From the NCBI RefSeq assembly GCF_019711395.1, contig NZ_JAIGNL010000001.1, positions 310,001 to 374,000 on the forward strand: a stretch of DNA of 64,000 nt. Direction: 5' to 3'. The stretch's first letter is position 1, and every line of letters starts with the position of its first letter. This stretch comes from Qipengyuania xiapuensis. Its GTDB lineage: Bacteria; Pseudomonadota; Alphaproteobacteria; Sphingomonadales; Sphingomonadaceae. A program made the translations under genes and the position numbers. Positions 1 through 7,190 of the stretch are shown here, piece by piece. Below the pieces are notes generated by a model that was not told where the DNA came from, searched no databases, and was given only the letters and a program-made list of their open reading frames with translations.

Positions 1-523
1 GCGCGGTGTAGCCATCGGGCCGCACGATCTCGACCACGCTCCAGTTGGCGAGCAGGCTGGCGGACACCTGCGCTACGCGCGGGTCCTTCGCGCGGGCGAC
101 CGCGTCGATCTTTTCCAAGAGCGCGACCTTTTCCTCGAACGGAACGAGGTCGAGCGGGCAGGCGTCGGTGTAGAGGTGGCGGTTGGTCCGCTCGGGCGGT
201 GCGGCGAGCGGGCTTTGCGTCGCATCGAGCAGCTTCAGCGTCTCGCCCGCACGCTGGATAGCGGCGGCGCTGATCTCGTTGGCATGGGCAAAGCCGGTGG
301 TCTCGCCCGAAACACCGCGCAAGCCGAAACCCGAATCGCGCGAATAGTCGGCGGTCTTCAGCCGACCATCGTCGAATCCGAATGCTTCGGATGCGGTGAA
401 CTGGAGATAGAGCTCGCCGTCATCGCAGGGCGTCAGCAGCTTGCGGGTGAGCGCCTGTGCCTCTTCGGGGCTGAGCTTGTTGCCGTAAACGAGTGCGAGC
501 GGATCGGTGATCGGTGCGGTCAT
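1..523 (-). CDS. tldD: TldD metalloprotease, N-terminal part (gene runs off the window)
   Basis: The first 174 residues are visible; the rest lies left of the window. The N-terminal domain matches the TldD style: DGELYLQ near residue 30, then a segment with DDGRLK, GFGLRGVSGE and TGFAHAN. In this family TldD works with PmbA/TldE as a heterodimeric zinc protease that trims small peptides and unfolded substrates. The HExxH-type metal site would be in the unseen C-terminal half. The start ATG reads from base 523. A CHCC zinc-finger gene ends 52 bases upstream on the same strand and could be co-transcribed. PmbA is the alternative, but the DGELYLQ and SGETTGFA context fits TldD better. Confidence 0.85.
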   Translation of the reverse strand, partial: MTAPITDPLALVYGNKLSPEEAQALTRKLLTPCDDGELYLQFTASEAFGFDDGRLKTADYSRDSGFGLRGVSGETTGFAHANEISAAAIQRAGETLKLLDATQSPLAAPPERTNRHLYTDACPLDLVPFEEKVALLEKIDAVARAKDPRVAQVSASLLANWSVVEIVRPDGYTA

Positions 524-575
524 GCGCCCTATGTAGGAAGGCGCGGCCTGCTTGGCGAGGCCCTAGGGACCGCGC

Positions 576-836
576 TTACCGGTGGCCGGGATCGCCGCCT
601 TCGGAAATATCCATGAGCGTCGACTGGTCGACGCCGTCGGCCGGGCCGCCTTCGAGGACGAAGCGACGATCGCAATAGCCGCAATCGACATAGCCGTGCT
701 CGTCGATCTGCAGGTACACCTTGGGATGACCCAGGGCAGCAGCGCGATAATTCTTGCCGGTGCGGATATCGGTCGCACCGTCGCACCACACGCGGCGCGT
801 GGTGACCTTGGACACTTCGGGAGGAGGCAGACTCAT
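576..836 (-). CDS. CHCC-type zinc-finger domain protein
   Basis: This is an 86-residue protein. Near residues 37-60 it carries GHPKVYLQI followed by DCGYCDRRF, and an earlier Cys sits at about residue 18. This Cys...His...CxxC layout is typical of the zf-CHCC family related to the NDUFS6 subunit of complex I. In bacteria its exact role is unsettled; zinc binding is likely from the ligand spacing. It starts with ATG and lies just upstream of tldD on the same strand. The ABC ATPase gene starts 54 bases away on the other strand, so the short gap must hold both promoters. Confidence 0.8.
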   Translation of the reverse strand: MSLPPPEVSKVTTRRVWCDGATDIRTGKNYRAAALGHPKVYLQIDEHGYVDCGYCDRRFVLEGGPADGVDQSTLMDISEGGDPGHR

Positions 837-890
837 GGAGAGCGCCGATAATGGGTTTTGTCGAACCGCTCAAGCGCCTAGGGCACTCGC

Positions 891-1829
891 ATGAGCACTC
901 CGCCAGCAATCCGGATCGACAATCTCGTCAAACGCTATGCGCCCAACGGCAAGGGTGACGAGGGCAAGCTCGCATTGAAAGGCGTGAGCTTCGACGTGCC
1001 GCAGGGCGGCGTCTTCGGACTGCTCGGCCCCAATGGCGCGGGCAAGTCGACGCTGATCAACATCCTCGCCGGCCTCGTGCGCAAGACCAGTGGCAACGCG
1101 GAGATCTGGGGCTTCGACATCGACGAGCAGCCGCGCAATGCGAAGCGTTCGATCGGGATCGTCCCGCAGGAGATCGTCTTCGATCCCTTCTTCACGCCTT
1201 ACGAGGTGCTGGAGAATGTCGGCGGTTTCTACGGCATCGGCAAGGCCGACCGCCGCAGCGAGGAACTGCTCGCCGCAGTGCATCTTGCCGACAAGCGCGA
1301 TGCCTATGCCCGCACGCTGTCGGGCGGGATGAAACGCCGCCTGCTGATTGCCAAGGCCATGGTGCATTCACCGCCGATCCTCGTACTCGACGAGCCGACC
1401 GCCGGGGTCGACGTCGAATTGCGCCGGCAGCTGTGGGAGCTCGTGCAAGAACTCAATGCCGAGGGTGTGACGGTCGTTCTGACCACGCACTACCTCGAAG
1501 AGGCCGAGCAGCTGTGCGACCGGATCGCCATCATCAATCACGGTGAACTTATCGCCAACAAGCCGACCCGCGAACTCGTCGGCATGGCGCGCGAGAAGAT
1601 TGTTTCGGTGAGCGTCGACAAGGACCTGGGCGGTCCGATCATGGAGGAGGCCTTCCTCAAGGCCGAGGTCGTCGAGCCGCGCCGGCTCGACATCACCTAT
1701 GACCGCGACAAGGCGAGCGCCGGGCAGGTGCTTGCGCTCGTCCAAAGCCATGGATACGGGATCGAGGACGTCACGACGCGCGAGGCCGACCTCGAAGACG
1801 TTTTCGTGCAGTTGACCGGCGCAGGCTGA
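891..1829 (+). CDS. ABC transporter ATP-binding protein, ABC-2 exporter type
   Basis: This 312-residue ATPase has Walker A GPNGAGKST at residues 46-54, the signature LSGGMKRR near 142, Walker B ILVLDEP near 165 and the switch His in TTHYLEE near 200. A C-terminal extension of about 90 residues is typical of CcmA/NodI-like subunits that energise ABC-2 type exporters. No permease gene is adjacent: the next gene downstream is on the other strand, and upstream is the zinc-finger gene. Its membrane partner must therefore be encoded elsewhere, and the substrate cannot be predicted. ATG start. Confidence 0.88.
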   Translation: MSTPPAIRIDNLVKRYAPNGKGDEGKLALKGVSFDVPQGGVFGLLGPNGAGKSTLINILAGLVRKTSGNAEIWGFDIDEQPRNAKRSIGIVPQEIVFDPFFTPYEVLENVGGFYGIGKADRRSEELLAAVHLADKRDAYARTLSGGMKRRLLIAKAMVHSPPILVLDEPTAGVDVELRRQLWELVQELNAEGVTVVLTTHYLEEAEQLCDRIAIINHGELIANKPTRELVGMAREKIVSVSVDKDLGGPIMEEAFLKAEVVEPRRLDITYDRDKASAGQVLALVQSHGYGIEDVTTREADLEDVFVQLTGAG

Positions 1830-1852
1830 GCCGCGCCGGAACTGTCAATCGG

Positions 1853-2041
1853 TCAAACGAAAGTGCGCGGGCCGAGCCCTGCGTCCTTTACGCGCAGCAC
1901 TTCCCAGACATGCGGCTCGACCTCTTCCATCGGTGCCCTGCAGCACTTGCATTTGCCGACATGCATGCCGCCGGCCTTGCGCATATTGGTTGAATCGACC
2001 CGGTGATGCCCGAAAGCGCAGGCGAGAAGTCCCATCCTCAT
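1853..2041 (-). CDS. Small cysteine-containing conserved hypothetical protein
   Basis: This 62-residue protein has HVGKCKCCRAPME in the middle and a nearby GHHR, so four to six Cys/His residues could form a small zinc site. I do not recognise a named family. The gene is convergent with the ABC ATPase gene (23 bases between the stops) and divergent from nadB. ATG start with a weak purine-rich AGGGT upstream. The frame has no competing longer gene, and the clustered Cys pattern supports a real short protein. Confidence 0.6.
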   Translation of the reverse strand: MRMGLLACAFGHHRVDSTNMRKAGGMHVGKCKCCRAPMEEVEPHVWEVLRVKDAGLGPRTFV

Positions 2042-2174
2042 TTTATTTGCGACCCTTGTTTAGTCCCTGTCCCTGTCGAGTCGGGCGATAGCGCGCGTTA
2101 GGGCAGCGTTAACTGCAATTTCGGCGAATCGTTCTCTGCTTGCCGCGTGATGATTGGATCGGCATGACGCTGGC

Positions 2175-3761
2175 ATGACAGACCACGCACACGACGTCCT
2201 CGTCATCGGATCGGGGGCCGCAGGACTGACCGCGGCGCTCGAGCTTGCACAAAGCAAGAAGGTGCTCGTGCTCGCCAAGGGCAAACTGACGAGCGGCTCC
2301 ACTGCCTGGGCGCAGGGCGGGATCGCCGCCGTCCTCGATGCAGGCGACACCTTCGAGAACCACATCCGCGACACGATGGTGGCAGGCGCTGGCCTCAACG
2401 ATCTCGAAACGGTCGAATTCGTGATCGAGCGTGCGCCCAAGGCGATCGACCGGCTGTGCGAACTCGGCGTTCCGTTCAACCGCGAGGAGGGCGACCTGCA
2501 TCTCACGCGCGAGGGCGGGCATTCGCACCGCCGCATCGTGCATGTGAACGACGCGACCGGCTGGGCGGTGCAGGCCGCGCTGCTGAAGGCGGCAGAGGAA
2601 AACCCGAACATCACGCTGCTACCGCACCAGAGCTGCATCGACCTCATCACCGGACGCAACCAGAAGGAATATTCGGGCTCGGGCCGCGTGTGGGGCGCCT
2701 ATGCGCTCGACGAGGAATCGGGCGAGGTCGTCACCCATGTGGCGCGCGCCACCGTTCTGGCCGCTGGCGGAGCAGGCCGCGTCTACCTTTTCAGTACGGC
2801 GCCGCGCGGGGCGACGGGCGACGGGATCGCCATGGCCTGGCGTGCCGGCGCGCGCGTCTCGAACATGGAAATGATGCAGTTCCACCCGACCTGCCTCTAC
2901 AATCTCGAGGTCAAGAACTTCCTCATCACGGAGGCGGTTCGCGGCGAGGGCGGACGGCTTTTCAACCCGGTCACGGGCGAGCGCTACATGGAGCAATACG
3001 ACAAGGAACGCATGGAGCTTGCCCCGCGTGACATCGTGGCGCGCGCCAATGACGACCAGATCAAGCGCTACGGGCTCGACTTTGTCCATCTCGATATCAG
3101 TCACCAGCCGCCCGAGTTCGTGAAGCAGCACTTCCCCACGATCCACGAGAAGCTGATGGGCCTCGGGATCGACATGACCAAGGGACCGATCCCCGTCGTG
3201 CCCGCGCAGCATTACACCTGCGGCGGCGTGAAGATCGGCCTCGATGCGAAGACCGACCTGCCGGGCCTTTGGGCCGCGGGCGAATGCACAGAAAGCGGGC
3301 TTCACGGAGCCAACCGCCTCGCTTCGAACTCGCTGCTGGAGTGTTTCGTTTTCGGAGAGGCGGCAGCCGACGACATCCTCGAATGCTGGGACCAGCTCGA
3401 CGACCCGCCCGAAATCCTGCCCTGGGACGCGAGCCGCGTGACCGATTCCGACGAGGAAGTGGTCATCAAGCAGAACTGGACCGAGATCCGCCGCTTCATG
3501 TGGAACTATGTCGGCATCGTGCGCACGACCAAGCGGCTCGAGCGGGCAGGAAACCGGATCGAGATGATGCGGCAGGAGGTCGAGGACTATTACGGCAGCT
3601 TCCGCGTCACGACCGATCTGATCGAGCTGCGCAACCTGCTCGATTGCGCCGGGCTGATCGTGCGCAGTGCCCTCAAGCGCGAAGAGAGCCGCGGCCTGCA
3701 CTTCACGCTCGACTATCCCGAAACGGACAGCATCGCGCGCGATACCGTCCTCGTCCCCTAG
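2175..3761 (+). CDS. nadB: L-aspartate oxidase
   Basis: This 528-residue flavoprotein oxidises L-aspartate to iminoaspartate, the first step of de novo NAD synthesis, with NadA as the partner for quinolinate. The FAD-binding GSGAAGL is at residues 12-18, followed by SGSTAWAQGGIAA, the active-site stretch TEAVRGEGG, and the C-terminal flavin contact region HGANRLASNSLLE. Length is normal for NadB. The frame is open to a TTG at 2154, but the ATG at 2175 puts the Rossmann fold at the usual distance from the N-terminus. nadA and nadC are not next to it. Succinate dehydrogenase SdhA is a relative, but size and motifs favour NadB. Confidence 0.93.
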   Translation: MTDHAHDVLVIGSGAAGLTAALELAQSKKVLVLAKGKLTSGSTAWAQGGIAAVLDAGDTFENHIRDTMVAGAGLNDLETVEFVIERAPKAIDRLCELGVPFNREEGDLHLTREGGHSHRRIVHVNDATGWAVQAALLKAAEENPNITLLPHQSCIDLITGRNQKEYSGSGRVWGAYALDEESGEVVTHVARATVLAAGGAGRVYLFSTAPRGATGDGIAMAWRAGARVSNMEMMQFHPTCLYNLEVKNFLITEAVRGEGGRLFNPVTGERYMEQYDKERMELAPRDIVARANDDQIKRYGLDFVHLDISHQPPEFVKQHFPTIHEKLMGLGIDMTKGPIPVVPAQHYTCGGVKIGLDAKTDLPGLWAAGECTESGLHGANRLASNSLLECFVFGEAAADDILECWDQLDDPPEILPWDASRVTDSDEEVVIKQNWTEIRRFMWNYVGIVRTTKRLERAGNRIEMMRQEVEDYYGSFRVTTDLIELRNLLDCAGLIVRSALKREESRGLHFTLDYPETDSIARDTVLVP

Positions 3762-3792
3762 GGGCCGATCATGCGCGCGCAGGTCCTTTGAG

Positions 3793-4161
3793 CTAAGAGG
3801 CCTCGCGCTGGATTGCCTGGCTGAGAGGCGGAAGGCGACGTCCGAAGCCGTCGGTCGTCGAAATATCGCCCAGCGGCTTCATATCCGGCAGGGCGAAATA
3901 GAGCACTGCGGCTTGGCTGAGCGGCTCGCGAAACTCGATCCCCGCATGCTCGCCCGAAATCCACCGCACCGTACCTGCAATCTCGATGTCGCCCACAAGC
4001 GTCAGGCCGAGCGTGACACCTTCCGCGATCGCAGGGTCGGTGTGGGCAAGCTTGCACCCGTGCGGCGAGAGATCGCAGAGCTGCGTCTCGGACACATTGC
4101 CGGCCAGATCGCAGACGATGCTGCCTGCCACCGGCAGTCTTTCGCTTTGACGCTGTTCCAT
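3793..4161 (-). CDS. PilZ domain protein (second of a pair)
   Basis: This 122-residue protein is a single PilZ domain, which binds c-di-GMP. The arginine motif appears at the start (RQSERLPV) and the partner motif as DLSPHGCKL near residue 30, matching the RxxxR and (D/N)xSxxG consensus. The ATG at 4161 follows a strong ribosome binding site (GGAGGG, six bases upstream); the frame extends ten codons further upstream without such a site. The paralogous PilZ gene lies upstream on the same strand. No effector domain is attached, so it probably acts by binding another protein. Confidence 0.88.
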   Translation of the reverse strand: MEQRQSERLPVAGSIVCDLAGNVSETQLCDLSPHGCKLAHTDPAIAEGVTLGLTLVGDIEIAGTVRWISGEHAGIEFREPLSQAAVLYFALPDMKPLGDISTTDGFGRRLPPLSQAIQREAS

Positions 4162-4253
4162 GTGCAACCCTCCGCAATGGTCCCGCTGCATCTACCGAAC
4201 AAGATTGAAGATTTATTGCAAAAACCCGCCATAAGTTACTGAGACGTTAACCT

Positions 4254-4263
4254 TTTACTTGTT
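4254..4263 (-). promoter_or_regulatory. Ten-base motif shared by both pilZ upstream regions, copy 2
   Basis: The + strand reads TTTACTTGTT about 93 bases upstream of the start at 4161. The identical ten bases, in the same orientation and at nearly the same distance, lie upstream of the other PilZ gene. Both sit in AT-rich stretches. It could be part of a promoter or an activator site; I cannot name the regulator. Confidence 0.35.
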
Positions 4264-4321
4264 TCACACTCCAAGTTATTGGTTTGGACCGCTTTTAATT
4301 GGGTCGAATTCTCTTGCGAGG

Positions 4322-4630
4322 CTAGGCGCGCCTGAGGTGCCAGTCGTCCAGCGCGTATCCGCTCACTATGCCCTTGGGTACCGGCTGGTGGAACGAGATG
4401 CCCAGCGCCTCGCCCAGCTGCCATGCGACACGGCCGCTCGCAGGGAAGCCCGGATGCAGCTGGAGTTCGCAGATCTGCCCGACGGAAACCTCGATATCGC
4501 TGCATTCGACCATGCAGCCCGCCGTCGAGAGGTTGCGCATTGCGGCTTCCACCTCGACGCCGCCGATGATGATCCGCACGACATCGCGCGTCGGAAAACG
4601 CTCCGCCTGCCTGCGATCTTCCAACCCCAT
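4322..4630 (-). CDS. PilZ domain protein (first of a pair)
   Basis: This 102-residue protein consists of one PilZ domain. The N-terminus gives RRQAERFPTR (arginine motif) and residues 33-38 give NLSTAG, the second c-di-GMP contact. The ATG at 4630 is preceded by GGAGGAAGG about ten bases upstream. It lies 160 bases upstream of the second PilZ gene on the same strand, and each gene has its own AT-rich upstream region, so they may be separate transcription units. The two proteins are diverged paralogues rather than a recent duplication. The role is inferred as c-di-GMP reception, for example in motility or surface polysaccharide control. Confidence 0.88.
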   Translation of the reverse strand: MGLEDRRQAERFPTRDVVRIIIGGVEVEAAMRNLSTAGCMVECSDIEVSVGQICELQLHPGFPASGRVAWQLGEALGISFHQPVPKGIVSGYALDDWHLRRA

Positions 4631-4711
4631 TTCCTGGACCCTTCCTCCGACGAGATAGAGTATATCTGCCGGGTGTCCGATGAATTGGAGATTACCGACA
4701 ATAGAAAGTCG

Positions 4712-4733
4712 GTTGTTTACTTGTTGTTTACTT
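4712..4733. repeat. Perfect tandem 11-base repeat between pilZ and hydrolase genes
   Basis: GTTGTTTACTT occurs twice head to tail, at 4712-4722 and 4723-4733. The 11-base period is one helical turn. It lies 82 bases upstream of the PilZ start at 4630 and about 98 bases upstream of the hydrolase start at 4831, and it contains the TTTACTTGTT motif also found at 4254. A regulator binding phased half-sites, or a curved promoter element, is plausible. Confidence 0.6.
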
Positions 4734-4830
4734 TAATGACGGGCTCCGCGCCTGCGTCTGTCCGGAGTGGACAAGGCCTGCGAACTCGTGCCTATTGGAA
4801 ACGCACAGGGCAAACAGGGAGAGACGCGAA

Positions 4831-5721
4831 ATGCCGCAGGTGAAGGCCAACGGGATCGACATCCATTATGAAGAGCACGGCGACCCGGGTAATCCGGCCA
4901 TGCTGCTGATCATGGGTTTCGGCGCGCAGTTGACCCTCTGGCCCGACGAACTGGTCGAGGCGCTGGCCGGAGAGGGCTTCCGCGTCATCCGCTACGACAA
5001 TCGCGACATCGGCCTGAGCCACAAGTTCCACGGCGTGAAGGCGCCCGGCCTCGTCAAGATGACCTTGATGTCGAAGATCGGGCTTACCCCTAAGGTCCCC
5101 TACACGCTCGCCGACATGGCGGCGGACGGGATCGGCGTGCTCGACGCTCTGGAGATCGAGAAAGCACATATCGTCGGAGCCAGCATGGGCGGGATGATCG
5201 GCCAGCACGTTGCGGCGAGCTATCCCGACAGGTGCCTGAGCTACACCCAGATCTTCTCGACTACCGGCAATCCCAAGCTGCCGGCCGCGCGCAAGGAAGC
5301 GCTCCAGGCGCTGGTTACCCGCCCGCAGAGCGACGAGGAAGACGTGTTGGTAGATCATGGCGTGATGCTTGCGCGCACGATCGGTTCGCCGGGCTATCCC
5401 TCGGACGAGGAGCGCTTGCGCGAACGCACTCTCACCAGCGTACGGCGCAGCTTCTATCCCGAAGGGCCCACGCGCCACCTCTCGGCGATCGTTGCCGACG
5501 GCGACCGCCGCGAGATGCTACGCAAGGTCGAGGTGCCGACGCTCGTTCTGCACGGCGAGGACGATCCGCTCGTTCCCTGCGAAGGCGGGCGAGAAACGGC
5601 CGAATGTATTCCGGGTGCCAAGTTGAAAACGATCCCAGGCTGGGGTCACGACCTGCCGCTCGAACTGGTCGACACGCTGGCCTCCGATATTGCCGGGCAC
5701 GCCCGCATGGCGACGAACTGA
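4831..5721 (+). CDS. Alpha/beta hydrolase
   Basis: This 296-residue hydrolase has the nucleophile elbow GASMGG with Ser118, an acid residue in HGEDDPLVP near 243-250 and the His in GWGHDLP near 273, a complete catalytic triad. The N-terminal part has the oxyanion region MGFGAQLTLW and DNRDIGLS. It resembles esterases of the RdmC/aclacinomycin-methylesterase type common in actinobacteria and sphingomonads, but the substrate is unknown. The ATG at 4831 follows GGGAGAG; a TTG 36 bases upstream is in frame but less likely. A large inverted repeat begins 62 bases after the stop. Confidence 0.85.
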   Translation: MPQVKANGIDIHYEEHGDPGNPAMLLIMGFGAQLTLWPDELVEALAGEGFRVIRYDNRDIGLSHKFHGVKAPGLVKMTLMSKIGLTPKVPYTLADMAADGIGVLDALEIEKAHIVGASMGGMIGQHVAASYPDRCLSYTQIFSTTGNPKLPAARKEALQALVTRPQSDEEDVLVDHGVMLARTIGSPGYPSDEERLRERTLTSVRRSFYPEGPTRHLSAIVADGDRREMLRKVEVPTLVLHGEDDPLVPCEGGRETAECIPGAKLKTIPGWGHDLPLELVDTLASDIAGHARMATN

Positions 5722-6090
5722 CGACGCAAATCGACGAGCGTTTGTGTCACTCGACGAAGGGGACGAGCAACGATCGTTGCACGCTTTGAGTCGATTGCCG
5801 GCCGCGGAAATCTTGCTCCCTGCGCCGGCAATTCGCTCAAAGCCCCTCCGTACTTTTATTACAAGTTGGGGGCTGGGGATTTCAATATTGTAGGGTCGCG
5901 ACACATTTTCCTGCCTTATTTGACAACACCCTGTCGCAGGCGCATCAAAAATGCAGATCCTGGCGGACCCGCAGTCGGTAGGATCCGATCGACCAATGAG
6001 GTCATCGCTGAACGATCATAATGGACTGTCGCGTTTCTAAGCGAACTTTCTGCGGCCGATCATCTCTTTGTTTTGAAAAGGATGATCACA
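5722..6090. other. 369-base non-coding gap with inverted repeats
   Basis: No convincing gene lies here. The gap holds the perfect palindrome GCAACGATCGTTGC at 5767-5780, a long hairpin at 5784-5842, then an AT-richer stretch with a TTGACA hexamer at 5920 but no good -10 partner at the right spacing. The last 70 bases are the leader of the secreted TonB-C-like gene. Confidence 0.6.
5784..5842. repeat. Long inverted repeat (19-base arms)
   Basis: Arms at 5784-5802 and 5824-5842 are complementary except for three central bases: CTTTGAG...ATTGCCGGC pairs with GCCGGCAAT...CTCAAAG around a 21-base loop. No clean T-run follows (the next bases are CCCCTCCGTACTTTT), so it is not a standard intrinsic terminator. 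It may be a 3' stabilising hairpin of the hydrolase mRNA, part of a small RNA, or a small non-autonomous repeat. The perfect 14-base palindrome just before it adds to the structure. Confidence 0.7.
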
Positions 6091-6597
6091 ATGTCAAAAA
6101 TCTTAGCAATCTCGCTCGCTACCGCTGTCAGCGCAGCTGTCCTCGCGGTACCTGCAGCATCCCAGATCGTCGTTACCCCGGCGGCTGAAGTCGACAAGAT
6201 GGTCGAGAAGGTCTCTCGTGACCTCACTCGCCAGCTTGATCGCTCGGCCGACTTCCGCGGAGTTTCCGGCGGCAACGGCATCACCATCGTGCGTTTCCAG
6301 ACCGATGAAGAGGGCACTCCCGAGAACCTCCGCATCTACCGGGAATCGGGTGACGGACGGCTCGACCGCGTCGCCGTGCATGCCGTTCGCAACCTGCGCA
6401 CGCTCGACGAGGCACCTGCCAGCATTGCGGATGACCAGGTCTACCAGGCCAATATCATCTTCGCCGACAACACATGGTCGATGAAGAAGCTGAACCAACA
6501 GCTGGCTGAGGAGGAAGCCGCACGTATCGCCTCGAGCCCGGCTGAGCGTCTCATCCTTGCGCTTGGCAGCGTGCCTGCCGGCAAGCCCGGTTCCTGA
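6091..6597 (+). CDS. Secreted protein with TonB C-terminal-like domain
   Basis: This 168-residue protein begins with a signal peptide (MSKILAISLATAVSA, cleavage likely after AAS near residue 25). Residues 60-105 look like a TonB C-terminal fold: IVRFQTDEEGTP, then a ...SGDGRLDRVAVHAVRNLR stretch. There is no proline-rich linker and no retained membrane anchor, so it is not a classical energy transducer. The ATG at 6091 follows AAAAGGA; two upstream in-frame starts (6073 TTG, 6082 ATG) are less well placed. No ExbB/ExbD genes are near. The function is unknown; a periplasmic protein that uses the TonB fold for binding is the best guess. A strong terminator follows. Confidence 0.7.
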   Translation: MSKILAISLATAVSAAVLAVPAASQIVVTPAAEVDKMVEKVSRDLTRQLDRSADFRGVSGGNGITIVRFQTDEEGTPENLRIYRESGDGRLDRVAVHAVRNLRTLDEAPASIADDQVYQANIIFADNTWSMKKLNQQLAEEEAARIASSPAERLILALGSVPAGKPGS

Positions 6598-6634
6598 AGC
6601 CGCTGCCTATCCCGGCCTCCCCCGGTCGGGACCG

Positions 6635-6686
6635 CTCCGGCGTCGACCCTGATTCTCTGCGGGCAGGGTTCGGCGCCGGAGTTTTT
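6635..6686 (+). terminator. Intrinsic terminator after the TonB-C-like gene
   Basis: A long stem with arms CTCCGGCGTCGACCCTG and CAGGGTTCGGCGCCGGAG, one bulge, and a loop of about 12 bases is followed directly by TTTTT. It starts 38 bases after the stop at 6597. Confidence 0.85.
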
Positions 6687-6937
6687 GCGTCGCCTCTCCG
6701 CAAGCGGAACAGCGCGCGGGCAAGAAAATTTCCCGTCCCGATTCGATTGATTCACAAGTCTCGCGAGCCCGATTGTGCACGCAAAAATTTTTTCACTGAT
6801 TCATTTTTGGGCTTGCGATCTCGCAAAGCCAGCTTGGTCCACGCGTCGCTGCGTTGCATCATTATCATACACCCCCCGCTTCCGCTTCGCAGAGCAGTTA
6901 AAATCGCGTTGACCCTCTTGCGCAGATTCGACGTCTG

Positions 6938-6987
6938 ATTCAGTATCTAGTGGTCGGTTGCCTGGGGGTACCTACAAGACCTAGCGA
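6938..6987 (+). promoter_or_regulatory. Candidate tandem NrdR boxes upstream of nrdA
   Basis: Two 16-base sites resemble the degenerate NrdR consensus ACAC(A/T)A(T/G)AT(A/C)T(A/T)GTGT. The first, at 6938-6953, contains CAGTATCTAGTG; on the opposite strand it matches about 12 of 16 positions. The second, at 6972-6987, contains CTACAAGACCTAG and matches about 11 of 16. Tandem boxes about three helical turns apart are the usual NrdR arrangement; the spacing here is 34 bases. The match is imperfect, so this is tentative. Confidence 0.38.
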
Positions 6988-7037
6988 TTTCACCTTTCCT
7001 CCCCATATCGGGGTGAAGGCGGATTCGGCCCTAAGTC

Positions 7038-7056
7038 TGTGGAGAAAACTGGATAA
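7038..7056 (-). promoter_or_regulatory. Pair of DnaA-like boxes upstream of nrdA
   Basis: On the minus strand two nine-base sites start ten bases apart: TTATCCAGT and TTCTCCACA, against the DnaA consensus TTATNCACA (7 and 8 of 9 matches). They lie about 140 bases before the nrdA start. E. coli nrdAB is known to be regulated by DnaA. A similar pair with the same ten-base spacing lies upstream of nrdB at 10770. Confidence 0.35.
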
Positions 7057-7190
7057 GTTTTCGACCTCTCCCAAGGCTTTCGATGCTAGGCGGGGGGAGG
7101 TTCTCGCCGACTCGATACAGGCGGATTGGCGGGGGCGCAGACCTGCTCGTTCGGACGGAATTGGCGAACAAACAAACGGCGGGGCTAACG

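Larger units (their letters stand above)
6598..7190. other. 593-base non-coding region upstream of nrdA
   Basis: After the terminator at 6635-6686 the region is AT-richer than its surroundings and holds only short, unconvincing open frames. It has a near-palindrome at 6813-6826 (TTGCGA..TCGCAA), candidate NrdR boxes at 6938-6987 and a pair of DnaA-like boxes at 7038-7056. It is unusually long for this window, which fits a heavily regulated nrdA promoter with a long leader. Confidence 0.55.

Noticed and set aside
5920-5948. Sigma-70 promoter with TTGACA
   Set aside because: No acceptable -10 hexamer at 16-18 bases.
6747-6938. 63-codon open frame in the nrdA leader region
   Set aside because: Composition and lack of a ribosome site look non-coding; the region is AT-rich and regulatory.
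7038-7056. Replication origin suggested by DnaA-like boxes near nrdA
   Set aside because: Only two imperfect boxes, no AT-rich unwinding element with repeated sites and no dnaA, parAB or hemE neighbour.
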